64,000 bases of DNA from Crossaster papposus. Taxonomy: Eukaryota; Echinodermata; Asteroidea; Velatida; Solasteridae. Shown here piece after piece: positions 52,200 through 61,908 of this stretch. The DNA lies in the NCBI GenBank assembly GCA_037893245.1, contig JBAIAA010000738.1, forward strand, positions 1-64,000, written 5' to 3'. The position numbers and the translations under genes were made by a program. The notes below the pieces were generated by a model. That model was not told the origin of the DNA. It worked only from the letters and a program-made list of their open reading frames with translations, and ran no database searches. The first letter of the stretch is position 1, and each line of letters opens with the position of its first letter.

Positions 52200-55100
52200 T
52201 TTGACCCGGGGCATGCTTTTTTAGTATCTTATTTCGATTTTCTGAAAAGTTTAACGTTAAAACACGCGTTTCAAATTCGCCATAGGTTTGTGCACACAAT
52301 CCCCGCCCACAAATAAGGGCATGAAGGAAAGCATGCCCCGGGCAGGGGCTGGGTGTTAGGAGATAGAGGGGGGCCTCCAGGAATGGCAAAATTAGCAATT
52401 TGACCCGGGGCATGCTTTTTTAGTATTTTATTTCGATTTTCTGAAAAGTTTAACGTTAACACACGCGTTTCAAATTCGCCATAGGTTTGTGCACACAATC
52501 CCCGCCCACAAATAAGGGCATGAAGGAAAGCATGCCCCGGGCAGGGGCTGGGTGTTAGGAGATAGAGGGGGGCCTCCAGAAATGGCAAAATTAGCAATTT
52601 GACCCGGGGCATGCTTTTTTAGTATTTTATTTCGATTTTCTGAAAAGTTTAACGCTAACACACGCGTTTCAAATTCGCCATAGGTTTGTGCACACAATCC
52701 CCGCCCACAAATAAGGGCATGAAGGAAAGCATGCCCCGGGCAAGGACTGGGTGTTAGGAGATAGAAGGGGGCCTCCAGGAATGGCAGAATTAGCAATTTG
52801 ACCCGGGGCATGCTTTTTTAGTATTTTATTTTGATTTTCTGAAAAGTTTAACGTTAACACACGCGTTTCAAATTCGCCATAGGTTTGTGCACACAATCCC
52901 CGCCCACAAATAAGGGCATGAAGGAAAGCATGCCCCGGGCAGGGGCTGGGTGTTAGGAGATAGAGGGGGGCCTCCAGGAATGGCAAAATTAGCAATTTGA
53001 CCCGGGGCATGCTTTTTTAGTATTTTATTTCGATTTTCTGAAAAGTTTAACGTTAACACACGCGTTTCAAATTCGCCATAGGTTTGTGCACACAATCCCC
53101 GCCCACAAATAAGGGCATGAAGGAAAGCATGCCCCGGGCAGGGGCTGGGTGTTAGGAGATAGAGGGGGGCCTCCAGGAATGGCAAAATTAGCAATTTGAC
53201 CCGGGGCATGCTTTTTTAGTATTTTATTTCGATTTTCTGAAAAGTTTAACGTTAACACACGCGTTTCAAATTCGCCATAGGTTTGTGCACACAATCCCCG
53301 CCCACAAATAAGGGCATGAAGGAAAGCATGCCCCGGGCAGGGGCTGGGTGTTAGGAGATAGAGGGGGGCCTCCAGGAATGGCAAAATTAGCAATTTGACC
53401 CGGGGCATGCTTTTTTAGTATTTTATTTTGATTTTCTGAAAAGTTTAACATTAACACACGCGTTTCAAATTCGCCATAGGTTTGTGCACACAATCCCCGC
53501 CCACAAATAAGGGCATGAAGGAAAGCATGCCCCGGGCAGGGGCTGGGTGTTAGGAGATAGAGGGGGCCTCCAGGAATGGTAACATTAGCAATTTGACCCG
53601 GGGCATGCTTTTTTAGTATTTTATTTCGATTTTCTGAAAAGTTTAACGTTAACACACGCGTTTCAAATTCGCCATAGGTTTGTGCACACAATCCCCGCCC
53701 ACAAATAAGGGCATGAAGGAAAGCATGCCCCGGGCAGGGGCTGGGTGTTAGGAGATAGAGGGGGGCCTCCAGGAATGGCAACATTAGCAATTTGACACGG
53801 GGCATGCTTTTTTAGTATTTTATTTCGATTTTCTGAAAAGTTTAACGTTAACACACGCGTTTCAAATTCGCCATAGGTTTGTGCACACTATCCCCGCCCA
53901 CAAATAAGGGCATGAAGGAAAGCATGCCCCGGGCAGGGGCTGGGTGTTAGGAGATAGAGGGGGGCCTCCAGGAATGGCAAAATTAGCAATTTGACCCGGG
54001 GCATGCTTTTTTAGTATTTTATTTCGATTTTCTGAAAAGTTTAACGTTAACACACGCGTTTCAAATTCGCCATAGGTTTGTGCACACAATCCCCGCCCAC
54101 AAATAAGGGCATGAAGGAAAGCATGCCCCGGGCAGGGGCTGGGTGTTAGGAGATAGAGGGGGGCCTCCAGGAATGGCAAAATTAGCAATTTGACCCGGGG
54201 CATGCTTTTTTAGTATTTTATTTCGATTTTCTGAAAAGTTTAATGTTAACACACGCGTTTCAAATTCGCCATAGGTTTGTGCACACAATCCCCGCCCACA
54301 AATAAGGGCATGAAGGAAAGCATGCCCTGGGCAGGGGCTGGGTGTTAGGAGATAGAAGGGGGCCTCCAGGAATGGCAAAATTAGCAATTTGACCCGGGGC
54401 ATGCTTGTTTAGTATTTTATTTCGATTTTCTGAAAAGTTTAACGTTAACACACGCGTTTCAAATTCGCCATAGGTTTGTGCACACAATCCCCGCCCACAA
54501 ATAAAGGCATGAAGGAAAGCATGCCCCGGGCAGGGGCTGGGTGTTAGGAGATAGAGGGTGGCCTCCAGGAATGGCAAAATTAGCAATTTGACCCGGGGCA
54601 TGCTTTTTTAGTATTTTATTTCGATTTTCTGAAAAGTTTAACGTTAACACACGCGTTTCAAATTCGCCATAGGTTTGTGCACACAATCCCCGCCCACAAA
54701 TAAGGGCATGAAGGAAAGCATGCCCCGGGCAGGGGCTGGGTGTTAGGTGATAGAGGGGGGCCTCCAGGAATGGCAAAATTAGCAATTTGACCCGGGGCAT
54801 GCTTTTTTAGTATCTTATTTCGATTTTCTGAAAAGTTTAACGTTAAAACACGCGTTTCAAATTCGCCATAGGTTTGTGCACACAATCCCCGCCCACAAAT
54901 AAGGGCATGAAGGAAAGCATGCCCCGGGCAGGGGCTGGGTGTTAGGAGATAGAGGGGGGCCTCCAGGAATGGCAAAATTAGCAATTTGACCCGGGGCATG
55001 CTTTTTTAGTATTTTATTTCGATTTTCTGAAAAGTTTAACGTTAACACACGCGTTTCAAATTCGCCATAGGTTTGTGCACACAATCCCCGCCCACAAATA

Positions 55101-57400
55101 AGGGCATGAAGGAAAGCATGCCCCGGGCAGGGGCTGGGTGTTAGGAGATAGAGGGGGGCCTCCAGGAATGGCAAAATTAGCAATTTGACCCGGGGCATGC
55201 TTTTTTAGTATTTTATTTCGATTTTCTGAAAAGTTTAACGCTAACACACGCGTTTCAAATTCGCCATAGGTTTGTGCACACAATCCCCGCCCACAAATAA
55301 GGGCATGAAGGAAAGCATGCCCCGGGCAGGGACTGGGTGTTAGGAGATGGAGGGGGGCCTCCAGGAATGGCAGAATTAGCAATTTGACCCGGGGCATGCT
55401 TTTTTAGTATTTTATTTCGATTTTCTGAAAAGTTTAACGTTAACACACGCGTTTCAAATTCGCCATAGGTTTGTGCACACAATCCCCGCCCACAAATAAG
55501 GGCATGAAGGAAAGCATGCCCCGGGCAGGGGCTGGGTGTTAGGAGATAGAGGGGGGCCTCCAGGAATGGCAAAATTAGCAATTTGACCCGGGGCATGCTT
55601 TTTTAGTATTTTATTTCGATTTTCTGAAAAGTTTAACGTTAACACACGCGTTTCAAATTCGCCATAGGTTTGTGCACACAATCCCCGCCCACAAATAAGG
55701 GCATGAAGGAAAGCATGCCCCGGGCAGGGGCTGGGTGTTAGGAGATAGAGGGGGGCCTCCAGGAATGGCAAAATTAGCAATTTGACCCGGGGCATGCTTT
55801 TTTAGTATTTTATTTCGATTTTCTGAAAAGTTTAACGTTAACACACGCGTTTCAAATTCGCCATAGGTTTGTGCACACAATCCCCGCCCACAAATAAGGG
55901 CATGAAGGAAAGCATGCCCCGGGCAGGGGCTGGGTGTTAGGAGATAGAGGGGGGCCTCCAGGAATGGCAAAATTAGCAATTTGACCCGGGGCATGCTTTT
56001 TTAGTATTTTATTTTGATTTTCTGAAAAGTTTAACATTAACACACGCGTTTCAAATTCGCCATAGGTTTGTGCACACAATCCCCGCCCACAAATAAGGGC
56101 ATGAAGGAAAGCATGCCCCGGGCAGGGGCTGGGTGTTAGGAGATAGAGGGGGCCTCCAGGAATGGTAACATTAGCAATTTGACCCGGGGCATGCTTTTTT
56201 AGTATTTTATTTCGATTTTCTGAAAAGTTTAACGTTAACACACGCGTTTCAAATTCGCCATAGGTTTGTGCACACAATCCCCGCCCACAAATAAGGGCAT
56301 GAAGGAAAGCATGCCCCGGGCAGGGGCTGGGTGTTAGGAGATAGAGGGGGGCCTCCAGGAATGGCAACATTAGCAATTTGACACGGGGCATGCTTTTTTA
56401 GTATTTTATTTCGATTTTCTGAAAAGTTTAACGTTAACACACGCGTTTCAAATTCGCCATAGGTTTGTGCACACTATCCCCGCCCACAAATAAGGGCATG
56501 AAGGAAAGCATGCCCCGGGCAGGGGCTGGGTGTTAGGAGATAGAGGGGGGCCTCCAGGAATGGCAAAATTAGCAATTTGACCCGGGCATGCTTTTTTAGT
56601 ATTTTATTTCGATTTTCTGAAAAGTTTAACGTTAACACACGCGTTTCAAATTCGCCATAGGTTTGTGCACACAATCCCCGCCCACAAATAAGGGCATGAA
56701 GGAAAGCATGCCCCGGGCAGGGGCTGGGTGTTAGGAGATAGAGGGGGGCCTCCAGGAATGGCAAAATTAGCAATTTGACCCGGGGCATGCTGTTTTAGTA
56801 TTTTATTTCGATTTTCTGAAAAGTTTAACGTTAACACACGCGTTTCAAATTCGCCATAGGTTTGTGCACACAATCCCCGCCCACAAATAAGGGCATGAAG
56901 GAAAGCATGCCCCGGGCAGGGGCTGGGTGTTAGGAGATAGAGGGGGGCCTCCAGGAATGGCAAAATTAGCAATTTGACCCGGGGCATGCTTTTTTAGTAT
57001 TTTATTTTGATTTTCTGAAAAGTTTAACGCTAACACACGCGTTTCAAATTCGCCATAGGTTTGTGCACACAATCCCCGCCCACAAATAAGGGCATGAAGG
57101 AAAGCATGCCCCGGGCAGGGACTGGGTGTTAGGAGATAGAAGGGGGCCTCCAGGAATGGCAGAATTAGCAATTTGACCCGGGGCATGCTTTTGTAGTATT
57201 TTATTTTGATTTTCTGAAAAGTTTAACGTTAACACACGCGTTTCAAATTCGCCATAGGTTTGTGCACACAATCCCCGCCCACAAATAAGGGCATGAAGGA
57301 AAGCATGCCCCGGGCAGGGGCTGGGTGTTAGGAGATAGAGGGGGGCCTCCAGGAATGGCAAAATTAGCAATTTGACCCGGGGCATGCTTTTTTAGTATTT
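52200..57400 (+). repeat. Higher-order repeat in satellite B2: 13-mer, period ~2,586 bp
   Basis: CGTTAAAACACGCG lies near 52,256 and 54,842, GGCAGAATTAGC near 52,784 and 55,370, GGTAACATTAGC near 53,578 and 56,164, and the GACACGGGG/CACACTATCC pair near 53,797 and 56,383. All are about 2,586 bp apart, or 13 units. A third partial copy of the GGCAGAATTAGC unit, near 57,159, is offset by nine units, so a later event copied part of the block again. The limits are approximate. Confidence 0.85.
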
Positions 57401-57895
57401 TATTTCGATTTTCTGAAAAGTTTAACGTTAACACACGCGTTTCAAATTCGCCATAGGTTTGTGCACACAATCCCCGCCCACAAATAAGGGCATGAAGGAA
57501 AGCATGCCCCGGGCAGGGGATGGGTGTTAGGAGATAGAGGGGGGCCTCCAGGAATGGCAAAATTAGCAATTTGACCCGGGGCATGCTTTTTTAGTATTTT
57601 ATTTCGATTTTCTGAAAAGTTTAACGTTAACACACGCGTTTCAAATTCGCCATAGGTTTGTGCACACAATCCCCGCCCACAAATAAGGGCATGAAGGAAA
57701 GCATGCCCCGGGCAGGGGCTGGGTGTTAGGAGATAGAGGGGGGCCTCCAGGAATGGCAAAATTAGCAATTTGACCCGGGGCATGCTTTTTTAGTATTTTA
57801 TTTTGATTTTCTGAAAAGTTTAACATTAACACACGCGTTTCAAATTCGCCATAGGTTTGTGCACACAATCCCCGCCCACAAATAAGGGCATGAAG

Positions 57896-57915
57896 GAAAG
57901 AAAAATCATCAAATT
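57896..57915. other. Junction between satellite B2 and the composite repeat region C
   Basis: The B2 unit runs normally through GGCATGAAGGAAAG, ending at 57,900. The expected GCATGCCCCGGG arm is then replaced by AAAAATCATCAAATTTCCCG, which matches the 8-bp repeat and the start of the region C spacer seen at 60,267 and 61,553. The break lies at the first bases of the left outer arm. Only a short A-rich stretch could be microhomology or filler, and no target-site duplication or transposon end is visible. Confidence 0.9.
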
Positions 57916-58236
57916 TCCCGCGGGGGGATTTTCCGCGGGGGACTTCCCACATCAAAAAATGCGTCAAAGAATAAGTTAAATCATTGAATTGGCATTGAAT
58001 TCGCATTGAATTGGCATTGAATGCGTCAACGAATAATTCATTGAATTCGCATTGAATTTGCATAATTCCTTGAATTCGGCAGGGGATTTCCCCGGGAGGA
58101 ATTTCCCGTGGGGGGGATTTCCCGTGGGGGGATTTACCGTGGGGCAATTTCCCTTCGGGCATTTTCCGCGGGGCAATTTCCCGCAGGCGACTTCCCACAT
58201 CTAAAAATGCGTCAAAGAATACGTCAAAGATTAATT
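57911..58236 (+). repeat. Region C spacer, copy 1 (326 bp)
   Basis: This non-coding spacer is built from short degenerate repeats. It begins AAATTTCCCGCGGGGGG and carries the motif GACTTCCCACATC, then AAAAATGCGTCAAAG (57,941-57,971). A few 11-bp units with TTGG or TTTG variants follow, then GC-rich ATTTCCCGTGGGG-like repeats of about 15-17 bp (58,083-58,185), and a second copy of the GACTTCCCACATC motif (58,189-58,221). It is collinear with copies 2 and 3 but lacks two 11-bp units (22 bp) before GAATGCGTCAACG. Confidence 0.92.
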
Positions 58237-59544
58237 CATTGAATTCGCATTGAATTCGCATTGAATTCGCATTGAATTCGCATTGAATTCGCATTGAATT
58301 CGCATTGAATTCGCATTGAATTCGCATTGAATTCGCATTGAATTCGCATTGAATTCGCATTGAATTCGCATTGAATTCGCATTGAATTCGCATTGAATTC
58401 GCATTGAATTCGCATTGAATTCGCATTGAATTCGCATTGAATTCGCATTGAATTCGCATTGAATTCGCATTGAATTCGCATTGAATTCGCATTGAATTCG
58501 CATTGAATTCGCATTGAATTCGCATTGAATTCGCATTGAATTCGCATTGAATTCGCATTGAATTCGCATTGAATTCGCATTGAATTCGCATTGAATTCGC
58601 ATTGAATTCGCATTGAATTCGAATTGAATTCGCATTGAATTCGCATTGAATTCGCATTGAATTCGCATTGAATTCGCATTGACTTCGCATTGACTTCGCA
58701 TTGAATTCGCATTGAATTCGCATTGACTTCGCATTGACTTCGCATTGACTTCGCATTGACTTCGCATTGAATTCGCATTGAATTCGCATTGAATTCGCAT
58801 TGAATTCGCATTGAATTCGCATTGAATTCGCATTGAATTCGCATTGACTTCGCATTGACTTCGCATTGACTTCGCATTGACTTCGCATTGACTTCGCATT
58901 GACTTCGCATTGACTTCGCATTGACTTCGCATTGACTTCGCATTGACTTCGCATTGACTTCGCATTGACTTCGCATTGACTTCGCATTGACTTCGCATTG
59001 ACTTCGCATTGACTTCGCATTGACTTCGCATTGACTTCGCATTGACTTCGCATTGACTTCGCATTGACTTCGCATTGACTTCGCATTGACTTCGCATTGA
59101 CTTCGCATTGACTTCGCATTGACTTCGCATTGACTTCGCATTGACTTCGCATTGACTTCGCATTGACTTCGCATTGACTTCGCATTGACTTCGCATTGAA
59201 TTCGCATTGACTTCGCATTGACTTCGCATTGACTTCGCATTGAATTCGCATTGACTTCGCATTGACTTCGCATTGAATTCGCATTGAATTCGCATTGAAT
59301 TCGCATTGAATTCGCATTGAATTCGCATTGAATTTGCATTGAATTCGCATTGAATTCGCATTGAATTCGCATTGAATTCGCATTGACTTCGCATTGAATT
59401 CGCATTGAATTCGCATTGACTTCGCATTGACTTCGCATTGAATTCGCATTGAATTCGCATTGAATTCGCATTGAATTCGCATTGAATTCGCATGGAATTC
59501 GCATTGAATTCGCATTGAATTCGCACTGAATTCGCATTGAATTC
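58237..59544 (+). repeat. 11-bp minisatellite array, module 1 (~119 copies)
   Basis: The consensus unit is CATTGAATTCG, with an EcoRI site in every standard unit. A common variant, CATTGACTTCG, destroys that site and forms a long homogeneous block at roughly 58,834-59,190, with mixed blocks on both sides. Rare variants include GAATTCGAATTG (58,615-58,626), a TTTGCATT unit near 59,331, CATGGAATTCG near 59,491 and CACTGAATTCG near 59,523. The reverse complement has no stop codon in any frame and reads MRIQCEFNANS repeatedly. This is a consequence of the 11-bp period and not evidence for a gene. Confidence 0.96.
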
Positions 59545-60234
59545 GGACATCACCGGACATCACCGGACATCACCGGACATCACCGGACATCACCGGACAT
59601 CACCGGACATCACCGGACATCACCGGACATCACCGGACATCACCGGACATCACCGGACATCACCGGACATCACCGGACATCATCGGACATCATCGGACAT
59701 CACCGGACATCACCGACATCACCGGACATCACCGGACATCACCGGACATCACCGGACATCACCGGACATCACCGGACATCACCGGACATCACCGGACATC
59801 ACCGGACATCACCGGACATCACCGGACATCACCGGACATCATCGGACATCATCGGACATCACCGGACATCACCGGACATCACCGGACATCACCGGACATC
59901 ACCGGACATCACCGGACATCACCGGACATCACCGGACATCACCGGACATCACCGGACATCACCGGACATCACCGGACATCATCGGACATCATCGGACCAT
60001 CATCGGACATCATCGGACATCATCGGACATCATCGGACATCATCGGGCATCATCGGGCATCATCGGACATCATCGGACATCACCGGACATCACCGGACAT
60101 CACCGGACATCACCGGACATCACCGGACATCATCGGACATCATCGGACATCATCGGACATCATCGGACATCATCGGACATCATCGGACATCATCGGACAT
60201 CATCGGACATCATCGGACATCATCGGACATCATC
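59545..60234 (+). repeat. 10-bp minisatellite array, module 1 (690 bp, ~69 copies)
   Basis: The consensus is GGACATCACC, with a GGACATCATC variant that becomes dominant toward the right end. Two units read GGGCATCATC (60,045-60,064). Against the copy in module 2 there is a one-base loss at about 59,713 (CACCGACATC) and a one-base gain at about 59,996 (CGGACCATC). These cancel and give the same total length. The plus strand is open throughout (repeating DITGHHRTSP) because the 30-bp super-period has no stop; I do not regard this as coding. Confidence 0.96.
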
Positions 60235-60274
60235 GAATCATCGAATCATCAAATCATCAAATCATCAAATCATC
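60235..60274 (+). repeat. 8-bp repeat tail, module 1
   Basis: There are two copies of GAATCATC followed by three of AAATCATC, leading directly into AAATTTCCCG of the next spacer. It looks like an eroded extension of the 10-bp GGACATCATC array, since both share ATCATC. The B2/C junction at 57,901 retains a single unit of this tail. Confidence 0.9.
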
Positions 60275-60622
60275 AAATTTCCCGCGGGGGGATTTTCCGC
60301 GGGGGACTTCCCACATCAAAAAATGCGTCAAAGAATAAGTTAAATCATTGAATTGGCATTGAATTCGCATTGAATTGGCATTGAATTCGCATTGAATTCG
60401 CATTGAATGCGTCAACGAATAATTCATTGAATTCGCATTGAATTTGCATAATTCCTTGAATTCGGCAGGGGATTTCCCCGGGAGGAATTTCCCGTGGGGG
60501 GGATTTCCCGTGGGGGGATTTACCGTGGGGCAATTTCCCTTCGGGCATTTTCCGCGGGGCAATTTCCCGCAGGCGACTTCCCACATCTAAAAATGCGTCA
60601 AAGAATACGTCAAAGATTAATT
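60275..60622 (+). repeat. Region C spacer, copy 2 (348 bp)
   Basis: It matches spacer copy 3 at a constant offset of 1,286 bp and copy 1 except for two extra 11-bp units. It contains the two GACTTCCCACATC motifs, the GC-rich ATTTCCCG-type repeats and scattered 11-bp units. G-runs of four to seven separated by 8-10 bp give weak potential for G-quadruplex structure on the plus strand. No open frame with a recognisable product is present. Confidence 0.93.
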
Positions 60623-60830
60623 CATTGAATTCGCATTGAATTCGCATTGAATTCGCATTGAATTCGCATTGAATTCGCATTGAATTCGCATTGAATTCGC
60701 ATTGAATTCGCATTGAATTCGCATTGAATTCGCATTGAATTCGCATTGAATTCGCATTGAATTCGCATTGAATTCGCATTGAATTCGCATTGAATTCGCA
60801 TTGAATTCGCATTGAATTCGCATTGAATTC
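60623..60830 (+). repeat. 11-bp minisatellite array, module 2 (short, ~19 copies)
   Basis: This is a pure run of CATTGAATTCG units with none of the GACTTC variants that dominate the arrays of modules 1 and 3. At 208 bp it is about six-fold shorter than module 1 and at least ten-fold shorter than module 3. The flanking spacer and 10-bp array are nearly identical to their counterparts. The size difference therefore reflects contraction or expansion of this array only. Confidence 0.95.
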
Positions 60831-61520
60831 GGACATCACCGGACATCACCGGACATCACCGGACATCACCGGACATCACCGGACATCACCGGACATCACC
60901 GGACATCACCGGACATCACCGGACATCACCGGACATCACCGGACATCACCGGACATCACCGGACATCATCGGACATCATCGGACATCACCGGACATCACC
61001 GGACATCACCGGACATCACCGGACATCACCGGACATCACCGGACATCACCGGACATCACCGGACATCACCGGACATCACCGGACATCACCGGACATCACC
61101 GGACATCACCGGACATCACCGGACATCATCGGACATCATCGGACATCACCGGACATCACCGGACATCACCGGACATCACCGGACATCACCGGACATCACC
61201 GGACATCACCGGACATCACCGGACATCACCGGACATCACCGGACATCACCGGACATCACCGGACATCATCGGACATCATCGGACATCATCGGACATCATC
61301 GGACATCATCGGACATCATCGGACATCATCGGGCATCATCGGGCATCATCGGACATCATCGGACATCACCGGACATCACCGGACATCACCGGACATCACC
61401 GGACATCACCGGACATCATCGGACATCATCGGACATCATCGGACATCATCGGACATCATCGGACATCATCGGACATCATCGGACATCATCGGACATCATC
61501 GGACATCATCGGACATCATC
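60831..61520 (+). repeat. 10-bp minisatellite array, module 2 (690 bp, 69 copies)
   Basis: This array has no indels. The CACC (c) and CATC (t) forms run 13c, 2t, 14c, 2t, 12c, 7t, two GGGCATCATC, 1t, 5c, 11t. The first three c-blocks plus their t-pairs give a super-period of about 150-160 bp. The same order is seen in module 1, so the whole 690-bp array was copied as a unit. Confidence 0.95.
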
Positions 61521-61560
61521 GAATCATCGAATCATCAAATCATCAAATCATCAAATCATC
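61521..61560 (+). repeat. 8-bp repeat tail, module 2
   Basis: Two GAATCATC and three AAATCATC units, identical to the tail of module 1, lead into spacer copy 3. Confidence 0.9.
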
Positions 61561-61908
61561 AAATTTCCCGCGGGGGGATTTTCCGCGGGGGACTTCCCAC
61601 ATCAAAAAATGCGTCAAAGAATAAGTTAAATCATTGAATTGGCATTGAATTCGCATTGAATTGGCATTGAATTCGCATTGAATTCGCATTGAATGCGTCA
61701 ACGAATAATTCATTGAATTCGCATTGAATTTGCATAATTCCTTGAATTCGGCAGGGGATTTCCCCGGGAGGAATTTCCCGTGGGGGGGATTTCCCGTGGG
61801 GGGATTTACCGTGGGGCAATTTCCCTTCGGGCATTTTCCGCGGGGCAATTTCCCGCAGGCGACTTCCCACATCTAAAAATGCGTCAAAGAATACGTCAAA
61901 GATTAATT
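61561..61908 (+). repeat. Region C spacer, copy 3 (348 bp)
   Basis: I see no difference from copy 2 at the 1,286-bp offset. It opens module 3, whose 11-bp array runs to the window edge. Internal order is the same: AAATTTCCCGCGG start, first GACTTCCCACATC motif, 11-bp units, GC-rich ATTTCCCG repeats, second GACTTCCCACATC motif, GCGTCAAAGAATACGTCAAAG. Confidence 0.93.

Larger units (their letters stand above)
34706..57900 (+). repeat. Satellite form B2, 199-bp tandem array (~116 copies)
   Basis: This is the third block of the same satellite lineage and shares the missing left palindrome half with B1. Its markers are CCCGGGCAGGGGCTGGG, GCATGCTTTTTTAG and TCTGAAAAGTTTAACG. Most units are exactly 199 bp. 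Units with a shorter G-run are 198 bp, which keeps reverse-strand frames in phase and makes long spurious ORFs. Several two- or three-unit haplotypes recur through the block. One is GACACGGGG followed by CACACTATCC (near 36,291, 38,678, 39,275, 42,459, 53,797 and 56,383). Another is CCCTGGGCAGG, GATAGAAGGGGG and GCATGCTTGTTTAG followed by GAGGGTGGCC (for example near 40,203, 41,397, 44,777, 45,573, 46,369, 46,966, 47,364, 48,160, 51,740 and 54,326). It ends abruptly after GAAGGAAAG at 57,900. Confidence 0.96.

Noticed and set aside
1-57900. CRISPR array
   Set aside because: Repeat units are 199-230 bp and contiguous, with no unique spacers of constant length and no cas genes.
1-57900. tRNA-derived SINE or other transposon as source of the 199/229-bp unit
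   Set aside because: No A box/B box pair, poly(A) tail, terminal inverted repeat bounded by target-site duplications, or reverse transcriptase/transposase fragment is visible. The inverted arms lie inside the unit.
57896-57915. Transposon insertion at the B2/C junction
   Set aside because: Only one side of the junction is in the window and there is no terminal inverted repeat or duplicated target. A recombination or end-joining breakpoint fits equally well or better.
58081-58145. Strong G-quadruplex in the GC-rich spacer
   Set aside because: G-runs are present, but the loops between them are 8-10 bases and contain C-runs that could pair with the G-runs, so a stable quadruplex is doubtful.
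57641-59563. 640-codon minus-strand frame and similar 433-782 codon frames in region C (repeating MRIQCEFNANS)
   Set aside because: An 11-bp repeat without stops is open in all three frames of that strand with the same 11-residue peptide. The longest frame also runs across the B2/C junction. There is no promoter, signal or domain evidence.
59537-60343. 268-codon plus-strand frames over the 10-bp arrays (repeating DITGHHRTSP), also at 60,823-61,629
   Set aside because: These are simple translation of a 10-bp repeat into a 30-bp super-period without stop codons. The start and end lie in adjoining repeats.
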